Below, piece after piece: positions 1 to 12,412 of a DNA stretch of 64,000 nucleotides. Below the pieces are notes generated by a model. The model did not search any database. It had not been told where the DNA came from and saw only the letters and a program-made list of their open reading frames with translations. Position numbers and translations under genes: made by a program. Where the stretch lies: positions 18,213,700-18,277,699 of the forward strand of contig JACBWW010000004.1 of assembly GCA_020086605.1 (NCBI GenBank), written 5' to 3'. The stretch comes from Lanius collurio. Taxonomy: Eukaryota > Chordata > Aves > Passeriformes > Laniidae. Position 1 is the first letter of the stretch. Each line of letters begins with the position of its first letter.

Positions 1-689
1 GTTGGGGTATCCATCTACACCATTCCCACCCAGAAAAATTCACAGGAGAGTACTCAGGACATGTTAAGGAGTCAATTGGGAAATCTGTTAATGTCCCCAT
101 TACTCTTTCTTATCAAATCTCCCAAGATATTTACAAGCAGGTTAATGCATCTGGTTCTTTCCCACATATGGAATTGTGCTTGATGCCCAGGTGCCACGAT
201 GGTGGACTCCTGTGGATAATCTAGACTTCATCAGAAGCTGAGCTATCTGGATGAATAAACTAATTAGAAGTTCATTATCTTGAAGATGCCAGGCTTATTG
301 TATCCACACACGCGTTGCACATTGCTCTCCACTGACGTTCACACGTTTGTCAGGACTAATGTGATCCTCCTGTCCTGCTGAGGCCCAGGTTTGAGCCTAG
401 CGCACCCCACACCGCCCAGAAAGAGCCCTGTGAAACCTTTCAGTGTGGAGGAAGCAAAACTGGCATGGGAGCCACCTCTTGGTTTAATTAATTTTCTGCT
501 TCTTGGCTGCATGGCTTTCTCCTTGCCAATAACCTGCGTTTTGTCTTTCAAGACTAGGGGTCTGAGTCTCACCAAACTCTTCCAGTTGGGTGGGAGCTTG
601 TTTCAGTTCCAGAGTTGAGTCCCTTGGCTCACTCTTGTAGGCTGTATGTTGGGTCACCACTTCTGACTGGTATGTGTGTACTGTCCCAG
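1..689 (+). other. RPS6KL1 intron sequence at the window edge
   Basis: No exon of RPS6KL1 could be found here. I looked for the residues that precede the VQIVQDP exon in the human protein (a ...VIEK ending) in all + strand frames and saw none followed by a GT donor. The stretch is best read as intron upstream of the exon at 690. Small open frames at 339-845 on both strands have no recognisable domain. Confidence 0.6.
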
Positions 690-3600
690 GTGCAGATTGT
701 CCAGGATCCAGCCACTGGTGAGACCTTTATACTCAAGGTGGGTGTTTTCAGTTTTGTCTGCCAGCTTCTCCCTCTCAGGCTGAGGCCACCTTGTCCAAGC
801 AGAGGAACAAAAACCAGCAGCTCTTAGAGGCTGGATGATGTTCATGGTTCAAGACTCTTTTTTTGGCTGCCTCAGCCATCCTCTGTGATCAGAAGGGAAG
901 TGGTTCTCCTTGGTCATCCGTTTCTCTGACTTGTAACACCTCAAGCCTGTGTTAATCAGGGTCAACCCCTGAAACAGGTTGTGGGTGAGGTGTGCTCAGC
1001 ACAAGTCTTAGAGTATTTTTCAGTGCCCTTGGAACAAACAGTGAAGGACTTCAATAATTGTACAAGGAGGATCTGGTGTGAGAGGGAGAAGCATCATTTC
1101 CAGGGGAAGAGCAGAAAGGGCTGGGATGGCGGGTTCCTGCCTGAAGGGTGCAGGGTAGTGGCAGAGGAGTCACTGCTCTGGACCAGCTGTGCCCTCTGGG
1201 CCCCACAGTGCAGATGGGGAGTGCCCTACCTTGCCCGAGCTTTGCAGAGAGCTGCCTAATCACAGCTGGGTGCTGGGGACTGAGACTCCCTATGAGCCGC
1301 AGGTTTGAATGGATGGGGAGCTCCATCGCAGCTGACAGGGGAGCAGCCTTGGGGCTTGGCAGAAGGCACACTCCCTTCTGACTGGCCTCCAGCCCTGATG
1401 GGTGCTAGGCTGCACAGAGTCCAAGTCCCCACCATGCTGTAACACCCATCTCCCTGTACCTCCTCAGAGCCTCCCCAAATCCCACGTTGAGACCCGTGAG
1501 CGACAGACCATCATCCCTCATGGGGTCCCCTTCATGGTCAAGCTGTTATGCTACTATGTGAGTGAGGACTCCATCTTCCTCCATCTGGAGCACGTGCAGG
1601 GTGAGTAAGGACAGCCTTGCCTCCCATCTGTGAAGCATCCTGGTTTATCCCTAACCATCCTTTCTTTAAAATCTGAAATATGTTTCTCCTACTGTTTTGG
1701 GACTGGTTTTTATAGTGATAGTGTAAGCTGTTTTCTTCATAGAGGGGTGGTGGGTACCAGGGCTTGGAGACTCTGTGGACAGAGCTGCTCAGCTGTGAAT
1801 TCCAGGAGTTTGATAAGAACTGACTGGGGACGTAACCTAGAAATGGGCCTATGGAGACCTACAAGGAAAAGAGGTTGTGTGTGTGTCGGTATTACATGGA
1901 AACCAGCCTTAGTCTTTAGAGAGATGAACCACTGGGCCTCATGGGAGGGAGTGGTCATGCCCTTAGGTAATGATGTGATCCAGCATCTTGAAAAGAAAAA
2001 CCTCTTCATTTTACTGGCATTGTCTGACCGTAAAAGGAAGGTGATGGAGAAGGAAAATGAAATGAGGAAGTTCACCTGAATGTTGTAGAACAAAACATTC
2101 TTTCGACAAGACATTCATAAAGCATTTTTTTTTGGTTACAAAAGGTCACACTGGTTTTTGAGATCATACCAAAGAGAGGAGATGGAAAATCAGGGTGTAA
2201 GGGGCAGTGAGTATACTGGCATTTGGGTACAACAAGGAGGCATCCTTGAGGCTTGTCCTAGATCCTGGTGAAGAAATATGACAAGGTGGAGGCTTGTCCC
2301 AAGGAGCTTATTTACTCTCTGATGCTTGAATGGATGTATAGGGAACAGCGGCTGGAGTCCAGTAATGACAAATGGAAGCTGATGTGTGTTGAACAGGCTC
2401 TACTCCTAGGGCATTGCTACAGGATAAGTTTGCAGAAAGCAGCCAGCACTGAATGTAGTGAGGCTGGGAAGACCTGGCAGCATGCTGTGGGCTCCAGGGC
2501 TTGCTGCACTGGCTCATTGCTGACCCATGGGCTCGTGCCATGCTGTGGGAGCTCTGTGGCATCTCTGTCACATGGGAAGGAAGGGCTTTTAGAGGAAAGT
2601 GGGGGTGGCAGTGGGATCAGGAGTATCTGTAAATATGTGGTTTTTCTGTGACATGGAAGTGGCAGAGCTGGGATCAAGGAGACTGTGCAGAATGGGAAGA
2701 GGGCTGCTAAAGGAGGAGGGAATGGGACTTTGGTGTGCCAAGTCCTGGGGAAGGTGTGGCATTGGACATGGTGTGCTTGTAGGGCAGGAGTGTATTCTGC
2801 ATGGACTTGAGCTTTGCTGCTGAGGACATAAATGATGGTCAATCACATCCCCACTATGTGGACCTCAGCCTGGGCCTGAATGGGCCATGTCCACAGTGGG
2901 GGAACCACGGATACTTTCTGCCTCATCACTTGTTCTCCTTTCTGCTTTCCAGGGGAGACACTGTGGTCTCACCTCCGCTCTAAGTACTGTATCCAGCAGG
3001 ACTCTGCCGATTCAAACACCACACAAGCCCTGAGGGACCATGACACAGAGAATGGTGTGGGAAACTCCCAGGGTGGCAGCCAACTATCCATCTTCCCTGT
3101 TTGGATAAGCAGTGGCCTCCCAGGCTCTGTGAACTACCGGCTTTTGGGAAACACTGATGCCTCACTCCCTCGGGAGCAGTCCCCTGGCCCCACAGACTCT
3201 GGCTCAGGGAGCCACTGCCAGCTTCTCCTGGCTCCTGCTGGTGGCATGAGGGCTGCACATGGAGGACAGGATCTGAGCATGACACAGACTGTGTCTGCTG
3301 TTGTGGACCATATTCCAGCAGCATCAGCCAAATGTCCTGGCCACCTTGCCAGCCAGGGCCCGGTTGTCTACTCACGGAATGATCTAACCAGTGGCACAGG
3401 CTGCATATCTGAGAGAACAGCCTCCCAACAAGGCTCCAGGCTTCCCCAGGGGCTTGTCCCTGTACCAAAGACTGTGAGAGGGGGCCAGCCAGGGGCAGGG
3501 CAACTGCCAACTCAAAAAGTGTCTGAGGCCTCCCAGGCTCAGCCCCTCCTGGCCCTTGGTGAGAGGCAGCTTCCTGCAGGAGCTGCCCTGTCCAGCTCTG

Positions 3601-5648
3601 GCAAACCATCTGTGCCTGACCTAGCTGTGTGGGAGCCCTCGTGGGGAGCAAGCCAGACCTGTGGCCAGCTCAGCAAACAGCCGCCATCAGGACAATGCAG
3701 GGCTTTGGCTTCCCATGGGCACAACCGGAGAGCGTGGGCTGTAAAGGAGGAGCAGGTGCAGCTGTGGGCAGCAGAAATCCTCCTGGCCTTAGAGGGACTT
3801 CACCAACAGGGTGTATTGTGCCGGGATCTCAACCCCAGGAACCTGCTGCTGGATGCAGCTGGTAGGTAATGCCCCATGCTGCTACCCCAAGGAAGGAAGA
3901 AAATTGGTCTCTCAGCTGAGAGACTGCTGCTTGCCCTATCTCCAGAAAACGTGTACTTTCTTGAATTTTCTTTAAGGGGAGGATGGGAGTCTGGGAAGGT
4001 TTGGGTATTTCTGAAACTGGAAGTGTGATCTCACTTAGGTTTTCCAAGTAGTTATTACAAGAAATGGCTCTGCAGCTGGAGCATCAAGGGCCATAGCCAC
4101 AGAAATGCATTGCCCCTGCTCCCACGTGGGGGTTGGCTGCCTGGGAAATCCCAGGATGGGGAAGCTAATACCAGCTGAATTGTGCCTGAGATTAGGGGGG
4201 ACTAGTGGGTTAGTTTGCCCCTACTTATAGTAACTACTGGGGAGCACCTGCTGGGGGTGCTCTGGAGCTGTCCCATCCCCCTGAGCCATGGGCACTGCTG
4301 TCAGTGCAAGTCCCTGCTCAGCTGGCAACATCTGGCACGACTTGGAGAGCTACAAATTGCTTAAGAAAAGAAAAATGCAGAGTTTTATAAGGAGAAAGCT
4401 AACCTTCCCCCCTTTCCCCTTTAAAATCTACTTCTTTCCTCACCACAGCCTGCACTGAGATCTGTGAGTTTGGAACCCACCTAAGCCGTCTCACCAGCTC
4501 TGAGTGCCTATTGGGCACCTCGGGCAAGCACTGGGAGGCCAGCGGGGGGATGTGTGGTGCCAGGGGATGCTCAGTGCCTCAGAGTTCAGGGTGTAACAGG
4601 GGGCCAGTGTCCGGCATTCCCAGTGGCAGGGATAAGGCTTGGCTTCGTGCTATGACCAAAGTCCCTCACCTCCCTGCTTTTGACTCTGGTGCTGCTCTGC
4701 AGGTCATGTCCGTCTCACCTTCTTTGGCCAATGGACAGAGGTGGAGCCCCAATACTGCAGCCAGGCACAGGAAGAGCTCTACAGTGCTCCAGGTAAGGGA
4801 TGTGTTCCCTGGCTTCTCTAGCTCTCTGCCCAGTGGCACCAATTGGAGAGAAAGGGATTCTGCAGGTAGTGAGATGTGCCCAGCACAATGTGATCACTGG
4901 AGCTTGCTGCCTCCAGCTTTAACCCCTCTCTGTCTCTTTCTGCAGAAGTGGGGGGGATCATGGAGCCCACTGAAGCAGCTGACTGCTGGAGCTTTGGCTC
5001 TCTCTTGTATGAGATGCTGACAGGAGTGGTAAGAGGCTGAGGAACTGTGCAAGGAGAACAGGGGAGGAGGAGGCTCAAGGGCTGCCTGCTGGGTAGGGCT
5101 GGGAGGGTGCCTTGCCCTGCTGGCACCTCAGTTCTTTAGCCAGGTTGCTTTAGATGTGTGATTCCCAGTGCCTGCGCGTGGCCTCTGGGTGTTAAGGGCC
5201 CTGGCTTTTAAATCCTGCTGTGTAGGCCTGGGGTTATGTGGCAATGAAGACTCAACAGGGTGCTCCTACCCTCCTTGGTGCCTCTGCTTACCATCACCCT
5301 CTGCCTCCTGCAGCCACTATCCCAAAACCATCCATCAGGGATTCAGCCTCACACCCAGCTGCATCTGCCAGAGGGCCTCAGCCTGGCTGCTACATCACTG
5401 CTCACCGAGGTGAGGGGCTTGGGTGGATGGGAGGGAGAATGGGACTAGAGGCTGGGGAAAGGCAGGGTACAGCCTGGGGGTACCTTTTCCAGTGTCCCCA
5501 TCTTCCTATCCTCCTGTCCCATTGCTTTTCTCTGCAGCTCCTGCAGTACAATCCAAAACAGCGCTTGGGCTCTGGAGGAGGTGGCATAGCAAAGCTGAAG
5601 TCTCACTCCTTCTTCAGCACAGTCCCATGGAACAAGCTGGTGGGCTAA
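690..5648 (+). CDS. RPS6KL1: RPS6KL1, ribosomal protein S6 kinase-like 1 (3' part, seven exons)
   Basis: Exons read at 690-737, 1468-1600, 2953-3861, 4703-4792, 4946-5028, 5314-5409 and 5538-5648 (stop TAA 5646-5648). All have AG acceptors and GT donors, and phases join without a break into 489 residues. The start codon and, judging from the human protein, the N-terminal MIT region lie left of the window. Seen: [16 protein letters not shown] with the candidate ATP-binding lysine at the end of exon 1; [20 protein letters not shown]; the catalytic-loop equivalent [12 protein letters not shown] at residues 350-361 of this fragment; LTFFGQW (368-374) where DFG is expected; SAPEVGG as the APE motif; [14 protein letters not shown]; and a C-terminal [13 protein letters not shown] tail. 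The 909-base exon inserts a long Ser/Gly/Gln/Pro-rich linker between the two kinase lobes. The HRD histidine is Cys and the DFG aspartate is Phe, so catalysis is doubtful. Family assignment is by remembered similarity to human RPS6KL1; its cellular role is poorly known. Confidence 0.93.
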
Positions 5649-6215
5649 GCAGGTTGTCCTTCTCCCAGGGAACTGGGCCCTGGGCTGCTTCCCTGGCACT
5701 TGTGACCCCAGGTGGCACTGGCAGGTCTGCCTGCTGGGGAAGGTTTGCCTCAAGGGCTACCCCGAGGTGGGGTACATGAGGTTTTGCAGCCTTACACGTT
5801 CTTCTGTCTCTGCTTTGTTGGCATCTCCAAAGAGGAGGCAGCAGGCTGGGCCAGGTTGCCTTCTCCTCCAGGTCCTCTCTGTTGAAAAAAGGAACCTGGG
5901 TGCCCACCCTCAGGAAGCAGTGGTGTTCCCCTTCTTGGGGCAACCCTTCCTTAGCTCAGCACCCCACCCTGGAACTCTCTCCCTTTTTATCTCTGCTGCT
6001 AACACAGTGACCCCCCCTGCTCTGTTACTTTTTGTGGCATTCAAATGCAGCCCCTCCGGGCCCTGCTGGCTGGAGCCCAAGCCCGGGGTCTCTGCCCCTC
6101 CCTGGCTGCATGTATATGTGTGGGTCATCCCTTGCTGTGGGGGTGAGACAAGAAGGAGCCATCTGCTCTTCTCTCCCTTGCCCTCTGAAAAAAATAAATT
6201 ACTCCATATCGCTTG
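5649..6215 (+). other. RPS6KL1: RPS6KL1 3' UTR
   Basis: The untranslated tail follows the TAA at 5646-5648. The first canonical AATAAA downstream is at 6193-6198, followed by a GT/T-rich stretch (around 6218-6235) suited to a downstream cleavage element. The exact cleavage position is inferred. Confidence 0.7.
6193..6198 (+). other. poly(A) signal of RPS6KL1
   Basis: AATAAA within an A-rich run, about 545 bases after the stop codon, with a T-rich tract about 30 bases further on. Confidence 0.65.
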
Positions 6216-8364
6216 GAGAAGTGTCCTTTTTTTTCTGAGCTGCACCAGCCAGGTGTAGGCCAAGCATGCTCAGTGAGGGTGAGCCCCAAATCTGTTTCTG
6301 AAACCTGCCTGGGAGCCCGAGGTTGGTGTCACCCCCAGCCATCAGCATCCTGCAGCCAAAACCCAGAAGCTGGCACTGAGTGCCTGGCCTTTTGCCCTTC
6401 TGTTCCTGCCTGCCTCACAGCCTCTCAGGGCTGCACAGCTGTATGGCTGCAGCTCAGATTTGGGAGAAATGCACAGAGTGCCTGGCTTTTCTTCCACCCT
6501 TTTGGCATTTTTACTTGTTGTGGCTCTACCCTTGCATGCCTGGGTGCTCCTTTCCTCTGATAGGACAGCAGCCCTTGCTGCCATGCTTTGGGCACAGTCA
6601 TCTCTGGTAGACTAAATAGTGCAGATTGAAAGGGGTAAATTCTGGCAGCCAGCACAGAAAGGAGGCCACGGGTACTTACATTCAGGATCAAAGAAAAAGC
6701 AGCACAAACACGTGTCTGCTGACAGCCCAAGGCAGAAGCTGCCATTCTCAGCTGTGCAAGTCAAAGCCTCAGGCTGAAGGATGAGCTTGCAATAGCAGCA
6801 GTGCAGTTCTCAACCCTCTCTCCCACCACTCCCTCACACTGCTCACTTATCTCCTTTAGTAAGGAATTACTGCTGCCAGTGCCACGTCTCTCTGGCTAGC
6901 TGGTTCCAGCTTGCCCGCAGCAGTAAGAAGACACCCTCCCTGGCAGCAGCAGGAGCGCTCATCCACCAGAGGGAAGCAGAGCCCTGGAGAAACCCATCTC
7001 AGGCACCAGCAAAGGTACGGACACCTCAGTGGCTGTGCAGAAACTGGAGGACAGAAGGGAGCTGACCCCTAATGCCACAGAAGGCCAGAGAGCAGGAGCA
7101 ACTGAGCCTGGGGCTTTTCCTCTCCATGGCAGCCTACACTGGCTGAATCTTCCAGCAGCAGGCTTGCACCCCTGTCCACCAGCCTCCTAGTCCTGTGAGT
7201 CAGGGGAGGTTCAGGAGGGAGGACCCTGTGGTCAAAGCCACAGCACGGCATCTTGCAACTCAATGCCATGGGTGTCAGACAAGAGAGTCAAACAAAAGGA
7301 AGTTTCAAACACAACCCTTACAGCGAGCTTTGACAGGGAAGATTAAATAAAGCAGTTTGCTAGACTGCATAATTTCAAGAGCTTGACTGTATATTCACTT
7401 CCTGGATAGTTCAAAGACCTCATTTATTGCAGCTCCACACAGAATAAAGGCTTCCCCATGCTCAGGTACAAAGTCAAGGTGTGCCCTGTGTATCCTAAAC
7501 CAGCACAGAAGCTGGGCGCAAGCAGCATTTTTTAATCAAAACCTTTTCTTTCACTTGGATTATTTTTGCAAGAACTAGATTCTACTGTTCCCAGAACAAG
7601 GAAGAGTTTTTCCTCTTCCCCTAACCTGCCTCAGCCAGGGCCAGGCAAAAGAGCTGACTCTGCACTCTGGTTTTGTCCCTAGCTGCCAGGAAAATTCAGG
7701 CACCAGCATTAGGAACTGCTCTCCCTTTCATCCACATACCAGCTGCGGGTGCAATCGTTTTCTATTAGAAGGGGCTTCCCTCTTTACCCGTAGCTGGGAA
7801 GAGCAAACTATTCTCTGAAGTTGATGTCAGAGCTGGGAAAACCCTGCCATGATCCAGGAATGATTTTGTATTGTTCCAACATGGACAGGTCCTTGGGGAA
7901 ACACCCAGCACTACAGATAGCTTCTGCTTTTCCTCCTTCTTGCTTCCTTTTTCCCTCTGCCTTTTCCTCACTTGAATGAATTACAACTCTCCCCTGTTGA
8001 AGCAGGAAAAACTCAACCCAGCTCCATACCTGCACTTTATGAGCCTGTCCCAGGTCTCCCTCCTGGCCCTCATGCCTTTGAGCAAACACTGGGAATTACT
8101 CACCATCTGTAACAGTTCTGTTGCTAGACCAAGAACTCCAGTGCTAAAAAACTCCTTTTTTCCTGAGAAGAGCCAATTCTTTGGCAGAGAATTTGAGGAC
8201 AGCAGTACTCACAGGCAGAGAAGCCTCAATTTAGTACCACCCGTGATGGGCTCAGCTTCCACTGCCTCTTGTCTCTCACCACCACGTAACAGGCCTCTTG
8301 CACTGCACTCAGGATGCTGCTGATGCCAGAGTCCTTGCCCCCTCAAACACACCCCACTTTGCAG
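6216..8364. other. intergenic spacer between tail-to-tail RPS6KL1 and DLST
   Basis: No gene, RNA gene or recognisable repeat was seen. Open frames here are short and overlap on both strands. The spacer separates the 3' ends of two convergent genes; in human these two genes also converge (from memory). Confidence 0.6.
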
Positions 8365-9436
8365 TCGTTGCACAGTTTTATTTCATTTAAAATCCGCTGT
8401 GTTAAATATTTTTGTTACAAGTTCTGTGTAGGGGGTAAGAGTAATAGACTCTGCAGGCACTAGCAACCCCCTCACCCCTCAATTCATGTGTGCGCTATCA
8501 GATTAAGAACTGCCCCCCCTCCCCCCAAAACCAGCACCCATGGGCTGGGATATACATTACAGTGAAAGGCCTGGCCCCCCCAGCTGTGTGTCTGCTGGGA
8601 GCAGGCCAAGCCCCTGCACGCAGGAAGCCAGCAGTCAGATCCACCGCCAGTGAGCTGTGAGGCAAGGAGAGGTGCTGGGGGCTGGTTCTCACCCCCATGT
8701 CGGGCATGTAACGTTGCAAGGGTTGTCCCCAGGAAGCGCTACCTCCACAGAGGTCACGGGCTCTGCCCACCCTGACAGGAACATTCACACCACAGTGACT
8801 GGGCTGGTGAAAGACAATCTCCAAGGGAAAGTAGGGGAGCTGCCACTCTGTGTTACTGTCTGTAGAGGGAGTGTAGCTAGGGTGCTGCCAGATGCACGAC
8901 ACCTACCTCAAGCCCTGCTCTGACCAAAACTTTTCCTGCAAGTGGCCTCGGGGTCAGACCACCCTTGCAAGGCAGATGAGTGTGAAATACTTTCAAGCAA
9001 AACATGGACAGGACAGTAGCCTTTCCTCTCCTCTCCCTCCCAGAAACCTTAGTGCTAGGCAATAAAGCTGGACCCGCCATGGAGGGGCAGGGAAGGGTAA
9101 CCTAGCACAGCAGCAGCAAGCAGTTTCCAGTGGTATAGGACAAGCTAGAGGTGAGTTTGGTGCTGTGAGGGAGAGAATGCCACATAGATGGCTCTGGAAA
9201 GGCAGTGCCATTCAGTGGTTGGCCCACTGCATGGCAGTTCTTGTGAGATACTAAACCTTCATTAAACAAAATAGGACAGGAGGTAGGAGCTATCCCCTTA
9301 ATTCCCTCTGGGACAGCTCCAATCACAGCGGAGGGAGAAAGACTGGAATGACCCCTGCCAGTTCCTGAATGCCCTGCATTGTCCCTGCTGGTGCTGCGGC
9401 CCTGTCCTGGGTGGGTTGTGTGGGGGTGTGGCTGCC
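8365..9436 (-). other. DLST: DLST 3' UTR
   Basis: Untranslated tail from the TAG at 9437-9439 to shortly after the AATAAA at 8377-8382. No other AATAAA was seen in between on the - strand. The end point is inferred from the signal. Confidence 0.7.
8377..8382 (-). other. poly(A) signal of DLST
   Basis: TTTATT on the + strand, AATAAA on the - strand. On the - strand it is followed by a GTGGGGTGTGTTTGAGG-type GT-rich element, a good downstream cleavage signal. It lies about 1.05 kb after the DLST stop. Confidence 0.75.
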
Positions 9437-12412
9437 CTACAGGTCGAGCAGCAGCACGCGGGGATCCTCCACCGCTGCCTTGATCTTGCGCAGGAAGGTC
9501 ACAGCCTCTCTGCCGTCGATGAGCCGGTGATCGTAGGTCAGCGCCACGTACATCATAGGCCGCACCTCAATCTGAGGAGTGACACGGGATTAGTGAGCTC
9601 AGCGCTCCTGCCTGCATGACCCCCTCCTGTCAACTGAGGGAAGACCTGGCTTTTTCCCATCCTGAATCCATGGTTCAGGCCCTCCTGGATGTGTCCTGCC
9701 TGGCAAGATTATCTACCCACCCACCCAGGCTGGGTACAACGCCACACACAAGATTAGGTCCCTTCCTGGAACTGTTCCCTATCACAAAGGCTACAACCTC
9801 CTCCTTCCCACACCTCAGCAGATTATAACCAGTCTGCCCCCACACAGATAGGACAAAGTCCCCTGCACAGCTGAGGCAAGTACTGGGGAGAGGCAAAGGT
9901 GCCCTATAGCCACTAGTCTCTGCTCCTCCTTCACAGTAAATTGTTTTAGAAGTGATGCCAACCCCTTAGGAAAAGGTCCTCAATCTGCTGAGCCCTCTCC
10001 TTTGTTCAGTAAAATCCCCTGTGCAGGTCCACTTACCTTGCCTCCCACAGCCACAGGCCTGTCAAAGATGGCATGCATGCCTAAGATGGCAGACTGGGGT
10101 GGGTTAATGATAGGTGTTCCAAAGAGTGACCCAAAAACCCCACCGTTGCTGATTGTGAAAGTGCCGCCATCCATGTCTTCAATGGCCAGTTCATTCTTCC
10201 GTGCCTAGAAGAAAAAGTAAGGTCTTAGAAAGCCACTCAGAGACCAAAGAACAAGGGTTTGAACATTCACTCTCTCTACGAATAAATACTGTTTGCAAGA
10301 GTTTTGCTTATTGATTTGTTCAGCTGAAAATTGCTCAAAAATGCATCTTGTCTTTTGAGCTGAACATCTAATGGTTTTGGGGAAGGATTCTCTCGCCTTG
10401 GCTCTCAAATCCTGCTTTTGCAGGAGACAGACACAGGGACTTCTACACCAGGGCAGTTCAGCCTTGGCCTCTCAAGACAAAGGTGAAGACACACCACATC
10501 TCTAATGCACAGACTGCAGTCTTCTGGAAGGGGAACAAGTAGAGCTGTCCTAGAAGGCAGTGGCACAGCCAGAAATGTAACTGGATCCCTCCCCACAGCA
10601 CAACTCAGTGTTAGAGGTCAGAGATGACGACACAGAGAGACCAAATCAATACATGCCGATCCAGCACTCCCAATTCTTTCCATTCCTCCCAACCCTCTTC
10701 AGAAAACTTTCCTTACCTTCTCCCCCAACTCGTAGATAGCACGCTCTATGTCAGCGAAGTTCATGTTTTCTACATTCCTAACCACAGGGACCACCAGACC
10801 CTGGGGAGAAGCAAAGTCCATGAATAGTAAATTTAGTGCAGTGACACACAGCTGTCATGGGGCAGGAACCTGGACACAGCCCCAGAGAGTTCCTGCCTCC
10901 CCCTCAGTCCACAGCAGTGGTTGGCAGAGCTGCCTCACACCCTGGCAGCCTGACAGGAAATCTAGGATGACACACATCAAGGGCTGACACCTTAAACTGA
11001 GCCATCATCTTTGCCTTTGTTAGCCTATCTCATAAAATCAACCAAGCCTGTCTGCATCCAGCTCCACATTAATTCCTGGGTGACGCACTGGAGATTTCAG
11101 CTGGCACCTCTTTCTATCACCTCTTTATGCTGGGCCTCCCCTAGACTTTGGGAGCAGTGACAGAACTTCAGTCCTTGTCAAACCTCTGCCTCATAGCAGA
11201 ACCTTCTAATCAAGAAGGTAGTTCAGTAATTCAACATCTGTAACTCCATCCCACACTCTCCCTGGACAGAAACATGTCTGTGGAACAGCACAGCGAAGTT
11301 CGCCAAAGGACAGGACGTTCAAAGCTTTTACTGCCTATGTCATGGATTCATTACGAAAGAGGGTTTCCCTAATTTGGCCCGACTCATTAACAACTGAGAT
11401 CTATATTGACCCTGTTACCACATCTCTTAAGATGACTATGGTGGCAGAATATTCTAGGTCCTCCATCTTCTCTCAAAACCTATCTCAGCAGTCCATAATG
11501 TATCAGATGTCTCATTCATACAGTAAGTCTTATCAGTTAATTTCTGCTGCACTGGAGCACAAAGCTGAGTTGGCTCAAAGTGTATGACCATCCCATACCA
11601 AAGGCTGCAGGAAGTATGGACAAAACATCCAAGGTACCTACCCGGGGAGTTGCTACAGCGACACTAATGTCCACATAGTCCCTGTACACAATCTCTTTGG
11701 TCGTGTCATCAATCACTAGAAAGAGAAAAAATTTGCGTTACATATGCACAACCTAGGACTGAGAGTTTGACAGGCTACAAATCGTAATAACTTGCTCATG
11801 TCTAGCCTAAACTAACTCCAGAGAAGAATGAGCCCTGGCTGTACCTGTGGGAGAAGCACCAGGACAGACAGAAAGAAAACAGTCCACACAGCTTAGTCCT
11901 CCTCAGTTAATTCTCCCCTTGGTTATTCTGCTCCTCTGGGTTTCCACAAGCACCTCTGACACCCCCAGGAACTGCATTGTGCCTACAGCAGCCACCTGTA
12001 TGCCAGCCAGCAGGCTCTGCCCTCCTGAGGCTGCATATGCATGGCTCCAGCCCCACTCCCGGTCACCCCTTCCTAATAGAGTCCCTCTTGGCAAGCTGTC
12101 CCCTACCTATGTAAGTGGCTTTAGCAAAATCAGCTGCAGCATGCAGGACTGTCCCCTTTTATCCTGTGTATTTGTCTTGCTTTTCCAAGCTACTACTCCT
12201 GCCACGGACCTGGCCATTTGCTTTCCTGCATTCTGCCACATTCCCTAGACATGCAAGTCACCAGCAAGGGTCCCCACTCACCTGCATTCACAACAGGCTG
12301 GTCCTGCAGAGCAAAGGCTGCAGCTTTCACAAAAGCTGACATGAAACCTAGCTTCAGGTTGTGCTTTTTCAGGAAGGTATCCTTGTGTACAGTTCTCATC
12401 TCCCGGATGTTG
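9437..12412 (-). other. DLST: DLST catalytic-core exons
   Basis: Exons 12282-12412, 11642-11715, 10717-10800, 10037-10204 and 9437-9571 encode most of the 2-oxoacid dehydrogenase acyltransferase core (the N-terminal part is in 14271-14368). Visible landmarks are [86 protein letters not shown] and [12 protein letters not shown]. The last exon is richer in CpG than the exons around it. Confidence 0.93.

Noticed and set aside
4440..4560. Possible extra RPS6KL1 exon after a CACCACAG acceptor-like site
   Set aside because: The flanking exons join in phase without it and the encoded residues match nothing in the family.
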